Shown here piece by piece: positions 43,150 to 52,017 of a stretch of DNA of 64,000 nt. Position 1 is the first letter of the stretch. Each line of letters starts with the position of its first letter. The notes beneath the pieces are model-generated. The model was given only the letters and a program-made list of their open reading frames with translations. It was not told where the DNA came from and ran no database searches. The translations under genes and the position numbers were made by a program. This DNA comes from Propionispora vibrioides. GTDB taxonomy: Bacteria > Bacillota > Negativicutes > Propionisporales > Propionisporaceae. The stretch spans positions 1 through 64,000 of the forward strand of contig NZ_FODY01000024.1 in assembly GCF_900110485.1 (NCBI RefSeq). Direction: 5' to 3'.

Positions 43150-43198
43150 AAAGTAACTTTTTTGAAACTATATGATATAAATGTAACTACTTTTCATA
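43150..43198. promoter_or_regulatory. Divergent control region between HxlR and aldo-keto reductase genes
   Basis: Two copies of a GTAAC-N8-11-rTA(G/T)-type element lie here: AGTAACTTTTTTGAAACTAT near 43150 and GTAACTACTTTTCATAGT near 43183. They suit an HxlR dimer pair covering both promoters. Confidence 0.45.
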
Positions 43199-43399
43199 GT
43201 AAACTGCTGATGTTATACTGTCAATGTAAATTAGGCACGGAAAGAGAAGCCACTCCACGGCTATTCAACAAAGAAGAACCTGACCCAAACAGGAGTGAAA
43301 TCGTAACCAAAGTACTGCATCAAACCGCAGGGCGTATAACCATTTCTTAGCGATTTATTACAATAGATAATTAAAATCAACGAGAAAAGAGGAGTCACT

Positions 43400-44317
43400 A
43401 TGAGAAAAATCGACATCGGTAAAGGGGAAATACTTGCTTCTGCAATTTCGCTCGGCTGCATGCGGATGGCCAAGCTTACGGAAAAGGAAGCAAACATCAT
43501 GATTAACACAGCCTTGGAAGAGGGGATCGATTTCTTCGATCACGCCGACATATATGGCGCCGGCAAATCGGAAGAGATTTTCGCAAATGCAATCGGCATG
43601 ACACCTGGTATCCGTGAAAAGATGCTTCTCCAGTCGAAGTGCGGCATCAGGTCTGCCAGTTTTGACTTCTCGAAAGAACACATTCTGGAGGCAGTGGACG
43701 GCAGCTTGAAGCGTTTGAAAACCGATTACCTTGATGTATTGTTGCTTCACCGTCCGGATGCGTTGGTAGAGCCGGAAGAGGTAGCTGAGGCGTTTACCAT
43801 TTTGCACAGCAGTGGAAAGGTGCGTTATTTCGGTGTGAGCAACGAGACTCCGCTGCAGATCGAGCTTCTCACTAAATACCTGAATCAGAAGCTGCTGATT
43901 AATCAGCTTCAGTTCAGTGTCATGCATACCGGTATGATCGATTCCGGTATTACGATGAATATGAAATGGCCTTCCACTGTCGATCGTGATGGCGGCATTC
44001 TCGACTATTGCCGTCTAAAGGATATTACAATCCAGGCGTGGTCCCCGTTCCAGTATGGCATGTTTGAGGGTGTATTCCTTGACAACGACAAATTTCCGGA
44101 GTTAAACAAAACTATCAACGAAATCGCTGTCAAATATGGTGTGAAAAATACTGCCGTAGCGGTTGCATGGATTCTCCGCCACCCAGCCAAAATGCAGGTT
44201 GTTGTGGGCACCATGAATCCACAGCGCCTGCGTGACACTTGCAAGGCGACCAATTTTGAATTGACCAGGCAGGAGTGGTATGATATTTACCTTGCCGCAG
44301 GAAACAAACTACCATAA
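43400..44317 (+). CDS. Aldo/keto reductase
   Basis: A 305-residue NADPH-dependent reductase of the YdhF-like AKR branch. The catalytic Asp and Tyr are in FFDHADIYGAGKSEEIF, the Lys in LLQSKCGI, and the His in LLLHRPDALVEPEEVAEAF. NADP-binding residues come late (VVVGTMNPQRLRDTCKA). It reduces aldehydes or ketones in the cytoplasm. HxlR lies divergent to it and an Fe-alcohol dehydrogenase follows, so a carbonyl-stress function is likely. Start ATG 43400, ribosome site AGAGGAG. Confidence 0.9.
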   Translation: MRKIDIGKGEILASAISLGCMRMAKLTEKEANIMINTALEEGIDFFDHADIYGAGKSEEIFANAIGMTPGIREKMLLQSKCGIRSASFDFSKEHILEAVDGSLKRLKTDYLDVLLLHRPDALVEPEEVAEAFTILHSSGKVRYFGVSNETPLQIELLTKYLNQKLLINQLQFSVMHTGMIDSGITMNMKWPSTVDRDGGILDYCRLKDITIQAWSPFQYGMFEGVFLDNDKFPELNKTINEIAVKYGVKNTAVAVAWILRHPAKMQVVVGTMNPQRLRDTCKATNFELTRQEWYDIYLAAGNKLP

Positions 44318-44473
44318 GCTACATTGCCTTATCGGGATGACAGAGTAAGTTTCTGCCATCCCTGTTTCTTTCCTAGGCGACGACAATTATTCTTGCTATA
44401 GGTCTATATTAATCCCATAATATATAAAGAAGGAACTCTTTATATGGTAAAAAAACAAGAAGGAGTGAAACAC

Positions 44474-45655
44474 ATGCAAAGTTTCAGTTTTTATTCACCG
44501 ACTAAAGTGATTTTTGGCAAAGGAACAGAACTGGGAACGGCCGATGAGATCAAAAAGTTCGGCGGATCCCGGGTTTTGATTGTTTATGGCGGCGGCAGCG
44601 TTGTTAAAAGTGGGCTGCTGGCCAGAATAGAGCAGTCACTCACCAGTGCAGGTCTTGCCTTTACTTCGCTGGGGGGAGTGAAGCCGAATCCCCGCCTGTT
44701 TTTGGCACGAGAAGGTGTGCAGAAAGGAATTGACTTCGGAGTCGATTTTGTCCTTGCCGTAGGTGGTGGCAGCGTGATCGACACTGCCAAAGGTATTGCA
44801 CACGGCATTGCCAACCCGGGTACCGACATTTGGAAATTTTGGCTCAAAGAAGTGGAAGTTACGAAAAGTCTGCCTGTCGGTGTAGTGCTCACTATTTCGG
44901 CTGCGGGGAGTGAAACCAGCGACTCTGCAGTACTCACTGACGATGAAACTTGGACAAAACGCGGGCTGAGCACTGAGTTTAACCGTCCTAAATTTGTGGT
45001 GATGAATCCGGAGCTTACCTACACGTTGCCGAAATATCAGATTGCCTGCGGTGTAGTAGATATCATGATGCATACTCTTGACCGCTATTTTACGCCCGAT
45101 GAGGGAAATGCCATTACCGATGAAATTGCTGAAGCGCTGCTGCGCGTGGTGATAAAAAACGGACAGGTTGTGGTGGAAAACCCAACAGATTACGATGCGG
45201 CGAGCGAATTGATGTGGTGTGGCAGCCTTTCGCACAATGGACTTACCGGCCTCGGCGCAAAAAAAGATTTTGCCACTCATCAGCTCAGTCATGAACTCAG
45301 CGGCCGGTTTGACGCCGCCCATGGAGCAAGCCTTGCAGCTTTGTGGGGTTCTTGGGCACGATATACCTATCAGGAAAAACCGGAGCGTTTTGCCCGCTTT
45401 GCTAAAAACGTGTGGAGTATCGAAACAAACGATTGCAAATTGGCAGCACAGGAGGCTATTGATAAAACCGTTGCTTATTTTTCTTCTCTTGGTATGCCTA
45501 CAAGCTTTAGTGAGCTTGGTATTGGTGTTCAGAGCGAAGAAGTGCTGCAAGATCTTACCGACCGTTGCGTGTTTCATGGTGCGCGTACCATCGGACAGTT
45601 TAAAGTGCTCAACCGGTCGGATGTTTATGAAATCTACAAACTAGCCAACCATTAA
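44474..45655 (+). CDS. Iron-containing alcohol dehydrogenase (YqhD/BDH type)
   Basis: About 393 residues from ATG 44474 (AAGGAGTG 10 bases upstream; the reading to 44444 includes the ribosome site). NAD(P) site: RVLIVYGGGSVVK and AVGGGSVIDTAKG. Metal ligands in GVVDIMMHTLDRYF, HQLSHELSGRFDAAHGASLAAL. The GGGS context resembles YqhD aldehyde reductases. It is a diverged paralogue of the enzyme at 22394, and each lies in a different aldehyde-type operon with a different regulator family. Confidence 0.9.
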   Translation: MQSFSFYSPTKVIFGKGTELGTADEIKKFGGSRVLIVYGGGSVVKSGLLARIEQSLTSAGLAFTSLGGVKPNPRLFLAREGVQKGIDFGVDFVLAVGGGSVIDTAKGIAHGIANPGTDIWKFWLKEVEVTKSLPVGVVLTISAAGSETSDSAVLTDDETWTKRGLSTEFNRPKFVVMNPELTYTLPKYQIACGVVDIMMHTLDRYFTPDEGNAITDEIAEALLRVVIKNGQVVVENPTDYDAASELMWCGSLSHNGLTGLGAKKDFATHQLSHELSGRFDAAHGASLAALWGSWARYTYQEKPERFARFAKNVWSIETNDCKLAAQEAIDKTVAYFSSLGMPTSFSELGIGVQSEEVLQDLTDRCVFHGARTIGQFKVLNRSDVYEIYKLANH

Positions 45656-45675
45656 GATGGCGAATAGGGAAGAGT

Positions 45676-45700
45676 GGAGCTGAAAAATCAGCTCCTTTTT
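45676..45700 (+). terminator. Terminator of the aldehyde operon
   Basis: GGAGCTGA (45676-45683) and TCAGCTCC (45688-45695), loop AAAA, then TTTTT. Confidence 0.9.
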
Positions 45701-45790
45701 CTATTATGGACCTAAGGTGTGTCTTCTTCGCCTTGTCTTTAGAAAGAAATCCCCGCAAATTAATTTACACTTTCAAAGTTGGTGGAGTAC

Positions 45791-45865
45791 TAGTCTGGTG
45801 ACTAAACGAAACAGACTAGGTCTATAATAGAAAAGTGACAATTATGTCATGTGACACCGTTGTCA
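45791..45865 (+). promoter_or_regulatory. Promoter with tandem operators before the TetR gene
   Basis: A -10 TATAAT lies at 45823-45828. Just downstream stand two 14-base palindromes, TGACA-ATTA-TGTCA (45836-45849) and TGACA-CCGT-TGTCA (45852-45865), 16 bases apart. Upstream, CTAGTCTG (about 45790-45797) and CAGACTAG (45812-45819) form another inverted repeat in place of a clear -35. The tandem pair fits a TetR repressor. Confidence 0.7.
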
Positions 45866-45908
45866 TATGATGTGCGCTATGTTAATATGTTGTAAAGGAG
45901 ATGATAGC

Positions 45909-46499
45909 GTGCCCAAAGATACTTTCTATAACCTGAGTGATGAGAAGCAACAGAAAATTTTTGACGCTGCTGTCCGGGAATTTTCCAGTCGCCGCTTCAG
46001 CGAGGCATCTATCAACCAGATTGTGAAAACTGCCGGAATACCCAGGGGCAGTTTTTATCAGTATTTCAGCGGTAAAGAGGATATTTTTGGCTATATGTTT
46101 GAAAAAATCGTAGGGGAAAAACGAGAAGTCATTTATCAGGCAGAAGATTTGAATCTGGATGCCGACGTGTTTGAAATCTGCCTGCAAACAACCAAAGCCT
46201 CCTATACGTGGGGCAGGATAAAACCGGAATATAGCCATATCGCTATGCTGATGGAGATTGATACAAGTGAATTCATTACCAGACTCCGGGCTGCCTCATT
46301 TGAAAGCTTGATAAAAATAATCGAACGGGATAAAAAACGCGGTCTTATAAAACCGGAAGTTGATTCCGAATTGGTTGCCGACATGATCTATGCTCTGATT
46401 TGGAAACAATTTTCCTTAGTTGGGTTTGACGAGAAACTGTATTTAAAGAAACTTAACGATGGCCTTAGCATTATCAAGACAGGAATTACAGCCGGCTAG
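45909..46499 (+). CDS. TetR/AcrR-family regulator
   Basis: About 196 residues from GTG 45909 (AAAGGAGATGATAGC upstream; the reading to 45867 has no ribosome site). HTH: FSEASINQIVKTAGIPRGSFYQYFSGKEDIF. The ligand domain is of the larger TetR_C type, with no assigned inducer. The two tandem operators before it imply autoregulation. The phosphotransferase-like gene follows 54 bases later and is probably in the same transcript. Confidence 0.88.
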   Translation: MPKDTFYNLSDEKQQKIFDAAVREFSSRRFSEASINQIVKTAGIPRGSFYQYFSGKEDIFGYMFEKIVGEKREVIYQAEDLNLDADVFEICLQTTKASYTWGRIKPEYSHIAMLMEIDTSEFITRLRAASFESLIKIIERDKKRGLIKPEVDSELVADMIYALIWKQFSLVGFDEKLYLKKLNDGLSIIKTGITAG

Positions 46500-46553
46500 C
46501 GGCATAATGATCCGAGTAGCTCCAACATCAAAAAATAATAGGAGGTATTTGTT

Positions 46554-49178
46554 ATGAATTCCTATATACTCGGTTTTCAGGCGATTGATAAAGCACAGCT
46601 TATGCTGGTTGGAGGCAAAGGCGCCAATCTGGGGGAGTTATCCAGGATTGAGGGAATACGAGTACCGGAAGGCTTTTGTGTTACTACGGAAGCATATAAA
46701 AAAATCATCGGGCAGGCACCGGAGTTTGAGGTGCTGCTTGATCAACTGTCACAGCTAAAGGCAGACGAGAGACAGAGAATCGCTGAAGTCAGCGGCAAAA
46801 TCCGCAGCATGATCGAAGAAATAGCCATTACCAGGGAGATAGAGGAAGAAATTATGTACTATCTCTCGAAGCTTGGTGAAGAAAAAGCTTATGCCGTCCG
46901 TTCCAGTGCTACGGCAGAGGATCTTCCCAATGCCTCTTTTGCCGGCCAGCAAGATACGTATTTAAACATTATAGGAAAAGCTGCTATTCTTAAACATATC
47001 AGCAAATGTTGGGCGTCACTGTTTACTGACCGTGCTGTAACCTATCGTATTCAGAACGGCTTCGACCATCGTAAAGTTTATCTGTCTGTAGTTATTCAAA
47101 AGATGGTTTTCCCGCAGGCTGCAGGGATTATGTTTACGGCAGATCCTGTTACCGCCAACCGGAAAGTGCTGTCCATCGACGCCAGTTTCGGCCTTGGCGA
47201 AGCGCTGGTCTCCGGCCTGGTAAATGCTGATATCTATAAAGTACGGGAAGGTAGGATCATCGGCAAAAAGATATCCTCTAAAAAAATCGCTATTTATGCT
47301 TTAAAGGAAGGCGGTACGGAAGAAAGGGAGATAGAGTCAGAAAGACAAAATACGCCGACCTTGACAGATGAGCAGATTTTACAGCTTGAGGCCATGGGTA
47401 GAAAGCTTGAGACGTATTTTGGCCGCCCGCAGGACATTGAATGGTGTCTTTATGAAAATAAAGTCTATATCGTCCAAAGCCGTCCCATTACCACTCTATA
47501 CCCTGCACCGGAGACGAAGGATGGCAAAACCCATGTGTTTTTTTCTTTTGGTCATCGGCAAATGATGACTGAAGCCATGAGACCATTAGGTTACAGTTTT
47601 TTTCAGGATTTTTTCAAATTGATTTCCGGGGCGCCAATGATTGAACTTGGCGGCAGGTTGTATATGGACATGTCCCGTGAACTCAGTTTGCCGATAATAA
47701 ACAAATCTTTGGTCAAGAGCATGGACGTGATTGATGTTTTGATGCAGAAGGCTGCGTATAATATTCTAAAACGGAAAGACTTTATCAAGGAATTATCCCG
47801 GGAAAAAGGGTTGATGTTAGGAATTTCAGTGTGGCTGAAATGGGGGATCGACACCTTAAAAACCTATTTTAAGAATGACCATGCTATTGTGAGAAATCTT
47901 ATGGCTCATAATGAGATGGTGATGCATGACCTGGAACAAAGGATTGCCCAAGTGTCGGGTGATGAATTGTTTGATTCCATTTTTAAGAGTTATACGGACA
48001 TAAAGGACGCGGTCTTTGCCGGTTACGGAGCGGTTTTTACCGGCGCCTATGCCAGTTCCTGGATCAATAAGAACATGCAGAAATGGCTGGACGAAAAGAA
48101 TGCGGCTGATGCCCTGGCTCAATCGGTACCTGATAATGTTACCTCTGAAATGGGGCTGGAGCTTTTGGACGTAGCCGATGTTGTCAGAAGGTATCCGGCG
48201 GTAATTGCGTATTTTGAGCATGCCAGTGATGAGACGTTTTTTACGGAACTGGCTAAATTGGAAGGAGGGAAAGCCGTAAGTGATTCCATTCAGGCGTATC
48301 TAAAAAAATACGGTATGCGTTGTTCGGCAGAAATTGATATTACCAGGCCGCGCTGGAATGAGAAACCGACGATACTCATTCCCATGATTCTCAGCAATAT
48401 TAAGGCTTTCGGACCTGGTGCCCACCATGTGAAATTTGAACAAGGACTTGAGGACGCAAGACAGAAGGAAGCGAATATTCTGGAGCGGTTGGATCAACTA
48501 CCCGGTGGGAAAAGCAAAGCTAAAAAAACAAAGAAGATGATTAGTGTTCTGCGCAATTTCGCTGGGTACAGAGAATATAGCAAGTATTTGCTTGTCTGGT
48601 ATCTCTGGATTATCAAGCAAGCTCTGCTGAAGGAAGCCGATAAACTCGTGCAAAAAGGAGTGATAAGAGATAGGGAAGACATATATTATCTAACCCTTGC
48701 AGAATTAAGGGAAACCGTTAGCACGAACCGAACGGATTACAGCATTATAACAAAGAGAAAAGAAGACTATGAAGTTTTTAAGAAGCTAACACCTCCCCGT
48801 GTCATTACCTCTGAGGGGGAGATCATATCCAGTGCATATGATGCCGATAACATTCCTCAAGGTGTGTTAGCTGGTGTGGCAGTTTCATCAGGCATTATTG
48901 AGGGGCGGGCACGGGTCATCTTTAAAATGGAGGATGCCAATATCGAAGAAGGGGATATTTTGGTGACTACCTTCACAGACCCCAGTTGGACACCGGTGTT
49001 TGTAGCTATTAAAGGGTTGGTGACGGAGGTCGGCGGAATGATGACCCATGGCGCCGTTGTTGCCAGGGAATACGGCCTTCCGGCAGTAGTAAGCGTAGAA
49101 AATGCAACTCAATTGATTAAAGATGGACAGCGCATTCGAGTAAATGGAACGGAAGGGTATGTAGAAATTCTAAACTGA
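46554..49178 (+). CDS. PEP synthase-like phosphotransferase, probably rifamycin phosphotransferase (Rph)
   Basis: An 874-residue enzyme with an ATP-grasp domain (about 1-310, VGGKGANLGELSRI, AVRSSATAEDLPNASFAGQQDTYL), a middle domain (about 325-760), and the swivelling phosphohistidine domain (His832 in MMTHGAVVAREYG). Rifamycin phosphotransferases have this order and length (about 860) and lack the PEP-binding TIM barrel of true PEP synthase, which would come after the His domain; nothing follows it here. Rph inactivates rifampicin. No rifamycin-associated element was seen; a TetR regulator precedes the gene instead. Confidence 0.85.
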   Translation: MNSYILGFQAIDKAQLMLVGGKGANLGELSRIEGIRVPEGFCVTTEAYKKIIGQAPEFEVLLDQLSQLKADERQRIAEVSGKIRSMIEEIAITREIEEEIMYYLSKLGEEKAYAVRSSATAEDLPNASFAGQQDTYLNIIGKAAILKHISKCWASLFTDRAVTYRIQNGFDHRKVYLSVVIQKMVFPQAAGIMFTADPVTANRKVLSIDASFGLGEALVSGLVNADIYKVREGRIIGKKISSKKIAIYALKEGGTEEREIESERQNTPTLTDEQILQLEAMGRKLETYFGRPQDIEWCLYENKVYIVQSRPITTLYPAPETKDGKTHVFFSFGHRQMMTEAMRPLGYSFFQDFFKLISGAPMIELGGRLYMDMSRELSLPIINKSLVKSMDVIDVLMQKAAYNILKRKDFIKELSREKGLMLGISVWLKWGIDTLKTYFKNDHAIVRNLMAHNEMVMHDLEQRIAQVSGDELFDSIFKSYTDIKDAVFAGYGAVFTGAYASSWINKNMQKWLDEKNAADALAQSVPDNVTSEMGLELLDVADVVRRYPAVIAYFEHASDETFFTELAKLEGGKAVSDSIQAYLKKYGMRCSAEIDITRPRWNEKPTILIPMILSNIKAFGPGAHHVKFEQGLEDARQKEANILERLDQLPGGKSKAKKTKKMISVLRNFAGYREYSKYLLVWYLWIIKQALLKEADKLVQKGVIRDREDIYYLTLAELRETVSTNRTDYSIITKRKEDYEVFKKLTPPRVITSEGEIISSAYDADNIPQGVLAGVAVSSGIIEGRARVIFKMEDANIEEGDILVTTFTDPSWTPVFVAIKGLVTEVGGMMTHGAVVAREYGLPAVVSVENATQLIKDGQRIRVNGTEGYVEILN

Positions 49179-49320
49179 GGGTCTCTTCAGTAGGGCAATA
49201 AACTAAAATACTGGCGTCTTGTGAAGCTAGTCGTACTTTTTTTGCTTTTTTGCTAAGGCATTTGCCGAAATTTTTAATTTCCAATATTGACAAGCAACCT
49301 TATGGCAGGTATATTATTAA
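49179..49320. other. Gap after the phosphotransferase gene
   Basis: Nothing coding was seen in this part; the RNA-like leader starts at about 49330. Confidence 0.4.
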
Positions 49321-49329
49321 CAATTGAAT

Positions 49330-49490
49330 ATGCTGGGCAGGTGTGTTTTCAGGCTTAATGGGAGAAGAACGACAAAGCACCAGTGCGACCCTGCCGATGT
49401 GTGAGCAGTAATATTGAACTTATGTCCCTGCAATAAAAGCCGCAGGACTGTCTGGAAAACGACAAGTCAGAGTCCGGACAAATTCCTAGT
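49330..49490 (+). ncRNA. Degenerate cobalamin-riboswitch-like leader
   Basis: Several pieces match the cobalamin riboswitch in order: GCAGGTG (49337-49343), GGCTTAATGGGAGAA (about 49352-49366), TGCGACCCTGCC (49384-49395), ACTGTCTGGAAAACGAC (49447-49463), and AAGTCAGAGTCCGGAC (49464-49479). The loop GGTGAAA that the consensus carries after GGGAA is not found, and the B12 box GCCACTG is blurred. A strong terminator follows at 49551. I take it as divergent or decaying. Confidence 0.4.
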
Positions 49491-49550
49491 GATTAATTGC
49501 CGACAAAGCTGCGAACGGTAAGCAAGAGCGTTGTGAGATAAATTTGTCCT

Positions 49551-49578
49551 TCCCGGCCTATTTTGGCCGGGATTTTTT
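49551..49578 (+). terminator. Terminator after the cobalamin-like leader
   Basis: TCCCGGCC (49551-49558) and GGCCGGGA (49565-49572), loop TATTTT, then TTTTTT. It ends 138 bases before the DUF512 gene, as in a transcription-attenuating leader. Confidence 0.85.
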
Positions 49579-49716
49579 GTTGGAATGTTTTCGCAGCCAA
49601 GTGAGTGCGTCTGTGATATTATATAATGGTTATGTATGAAGTTACGGTTGCCATGGCAAACTTAAAACGTATTTAAAATGGGACACAGCGATTTAGTTTT
49701 AATTAAGAAGGATTGA

Positions 49717-51024
49717 ATGATGAATAATAAAATAGCAAAGATTATAAATGAAAGTATTGCCGAGGAATTAGAGCTAGAAGTTGGCGATAAATTAATTAGT
49801 ATAAATGGAACTGAGATTAAGGATATAATCGACTATAAGTTTTTAATGGCCGACGATTATATAGAAGTTGAAATAGAAAAGACAAATGGGGAAATTTGGA
49901 CTCTTGAAGTTGAAAAAGATTATCAAGAGGATTTGGGCATTGAGTTTGAAAGTGGAATTATGGACGAGGCTCGAAGCTGTCATAATAAGTGCCTTTTTTG
50001 TTTTATTGATCAGTTGCCCAAGGGAATGCGGAAAACACTATACTTTAAAGACGATGATTCAAGATTATCCTTTCTTCAAGGGAATTTTGTCACGTTAACT
50101 AATATGTCAGATAAAGATTTAGAAAGAATTATTCAATACAGAATTAGCCCTATCAATGTTTCCGTACATACAACTAATGCGGAACTTAGAAAAAAAATGC
50201 TGAATAACAGGTTTGCAGGAAACATTTATGATAGACTTGGGAAACTGGCAGATGCAGGAATTACCATGAATTGTCAGATCGTATTATGTCCTGGCTATAA
50301 TAATGGGGAAGAATTAATTAAAACAGTAAATGATTTGTTTAAATTATACCCTTCCGTGGAAAACGTAGCTGCCGTACCGGTTGGGGTTACTAAGTTTAGG
50401 AAAAATATGAGAGAAATAACCTTGTATAATGCTGAAAGTGCTAAAGCAGAACTTGATAATGTTAGTACGTTTCAGCAAAAGGCTCTGCTGGAAGCTGAAA
50501 CTCCTTTTATTCGATTGGCGGATGAGTTTTATGTACTTTCGGGAACTGAAATTCCGGCGACCGAATTTTATGGAGATTTTGACCAAATTGAAGATGGTAT
50601 TGGAATGATCCGTTTTTTTAGAGATAGTATCACTAAAAATCTAAAAAAGCTTAACCAGAAAGGTAAAGGTTCATTCAGTTTCATTACAGGTGTTTCGGCC
50701 TATAATGAAATAGTATGGGCTGCAAAAGCGATTGAGCAAAGAAATGACAGAGTCAAAATTAATGTTCATAAAGTTGCAAATGATTTTTTTGGACAAACCA
50801 TTACCGTGGCTGGACTATTGACTGGGCAGGATATTATGAAACAGATACAGCAGGATCAGGTTTTAGACTATATAATAATGCCGAAGAATATGTTTAAGAG
50901 TGACGAAAATATGATGTTAGATGATGTTACTGCTGTTGATTTGGAAAAATACTTTAATAAAAAGATTTTAATCTGTGATTTTACGGGGGAAGACCTGATT
51001 CAACTCATTAATGAGCACATGTAG
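49717..51024 (+). CDS. DUF512 radical SAM protein with N-terminal PDZ domain
   Basis: A 435-residue protein. Residues about 5-70 are PDZ-like (LEVGDKLISINGTEIKDI). The radical SAM cluster is CHNKCLFC (Cys88, Cys92, Cys95), followed by FIDQLPKGMRKTLYFKDDD, the family signature. The DUF512 domain (about 290-430, SFITGVSAYNEI, VAGLLTGQDI) is at the end. The family is widespread in Firmicutes and Cyanobacteria, but its reaction is not established. Its codon use is more AT-rich than that of the phosphotransferase gene before it. Start ATG 49717, ribosome site AAGAAGGA. Confidence 0.9.
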   Translation: MMNNKIAKIINESIAEELELEVGDKLISINGTEIKDIIDYKFLMADDYIEVEIEKTNGEIWTLEVEKDYQEDLGIEFESGIMDEARSCHNKCLFCFIDQLPKGMRKTLYFKDDDSRLSFLQGNFVTLTNMSDKDLERIIQYRISPINVSVHTTNAELRKKMLNNRFAGNIYDRLGKLADAGITMNCQIVLCPGYNNGEELIKTVNDLFKLYPSVENVAAVPVGVTKFRKNMREITLYNAESAKAELDNVSTFQQKALLEAETPFIRLADEFYVLSGTEIPATEFYGDFDQIEDGIGMIRFFRDSITKNLKKLNQKGKGSFSFITGVSAYNEIVWAAKAIEQRNDRVKINVHKVANDFFGQTITVAGLLTGQDIMKQIQQDQVLDYIIMPKNMFKSDENMMLDDVTAVDLEKYFNKKILICDFTGEDLIQLINEHM

Positions 51025-51129
51025 CAAGCTTTTCTCGCTGGTACCCATATGACCGGAGCGGAAGATAATAAAGGTGCTGAAGGCTGCAGAAAATACTATC
51101 TGGAAACACCGCATAGGAATAGAAGGAAG

Positions 51130-51420
51130 AGAGGGCAGGACCTTTGAGGCTTCGTACTGCAAGCTTGTAATTGTGGATGCAATCCAAAACAGCGCATTAT
51201 AGCTGCTGTCGGTCCGGGCGTATACAACATTCACTTGCCGAGAATTTCGGCGAACGATGAAATTCTTGCTGCTATCCAGTCAATGTTACCCAACTTGAAC
51301 CGGAAAAGCTGAGGATCGGCTCGGATTGCGGACTGAAAACACGTGGAGAGGGAGAGGCTGTTTCAAACCTTAAAAATTTTGTCGAAGTTACGAGACAAGT
51401 TGGAACAGCTGAGATACAAA
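51130..51420 (+). pseudogene. metE-like methionine synthase fossil (C-terminal part)
   Basis: Pieces of the cobalamin-independent methionine synthase C-terminal domain survive in different frames: AAVGPGVYNIHLPRISANDE with ILAAIQSML after it (51200-51288), and DCGLKTRGEGEAVSNLKNFV then EVTRQV (about 51326-51406). MetE has VYDIHSPR and NPDCGLKTR at these places. A TGA (about 51310) and a frame change separate the two. No start or catalytic N-terminus remains. Confidence 0.7.
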
Positions 51421-51550
51421 TACTAAGTGATTGGCTGCCCGCTCATCAAGCGAGGGAGCAATGTTCAATTAGGATATTTTAACCTGTTTATAAGAATTAA
51501 GCTGTATGGTTAGGGGCATCATATAATCAATTCTTATTTATAGATTGGTG

Positions 51551-51661
51551 ATGATTATGGGAGAGCGAAAAGTAGGAAAATTGGGTATGAAATTTGTCTT
51601 GATCTTAGGGGTTATAATTTGGGCTATTGCCGAAATCTGTTATTACCTACTGATTGACTGA
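51551..51661 (+). CDS. Possible 36-residue single-span membrane protein
   Basis: The frame MIMGERKVGKLGMKFV is followed by a hydrophobic helix (LILGVIIWAIAEICYYLLI) and a stop at 51659-51661. GATTGGTG before ATG 51551 (or ATG 51557) is a modest ribosome site. The basic N-terminus and single helix look like a real small membrane protein, and a hairpin follows. It has no recognised family. Confidence 0.45.
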   Translation: MIMGERKVGKLGMKFVLILGVIIWAIAEICYYLLID

Positions 51662-51675
51662 CTTGCTTACTTGTT

Positions 51676-51704
51676 CCCGGCTTTTAAATAAACTTCTAGC
51701 CGGG
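51676..51704 (+). terminator. Hairpin after the small membrane ORF
   Basis: CCCGGCT (51676-51682) with AGCCGGG (51698-51704). No T-run follows. Confidence 0.4.
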
Positions 51705-51741
51705 TATTGGCAGAAAATAGCAAGTGCTTTGTGTTTTAGAA

Positions 51742-51781
51742 ATCATCCTGTGTAGGCGAGGCTACATAGGATGATTTTTTA
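51742..51781 (+). terminator. Strong terminator
   Basis: ATCATCCTGTGTAG (51742-51755) with CTACATAGGATGAT (51762-51775), then TTTTTTAT. The region to 52017 also holds a 20-codon frame (51934-51996) whose status is doubtful. Confidence 0.8.
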
Positions 51782-52017
51782 TATAGGAGTGAGAGTATGT
51801 AGTGAGAAACAAGGTGATAAGCGGGAGGGGAACTGTTGCAGTATTTTCAGTATATGATTTTTATCTGGTAGTTGTGTTCACAAAAAGTTGCCGGCTACAT
51901 GACTGATATTTAAAAGAAAGGAATCGCATTGAAATGGAGGAATATAGCATCTTAGTGAAACTTAGGATAAGAATGAGAAGTAATATCCAATTTTAAACCA
52001 ATCATGGAGGAAGCGTT

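Noticed and set aside
43108-43350. 80-codon frame across the HxlR-AKR divergent region
   Set aside because: Covers the promoters and operators of both genes; no ribosome site.
44636-45577. Minus-strand frame of 313 codons inside the alcohol dehydrogenase gene
   Set aside because: A shadow of a gene with complete NAD and metal motifs on the plus strand.
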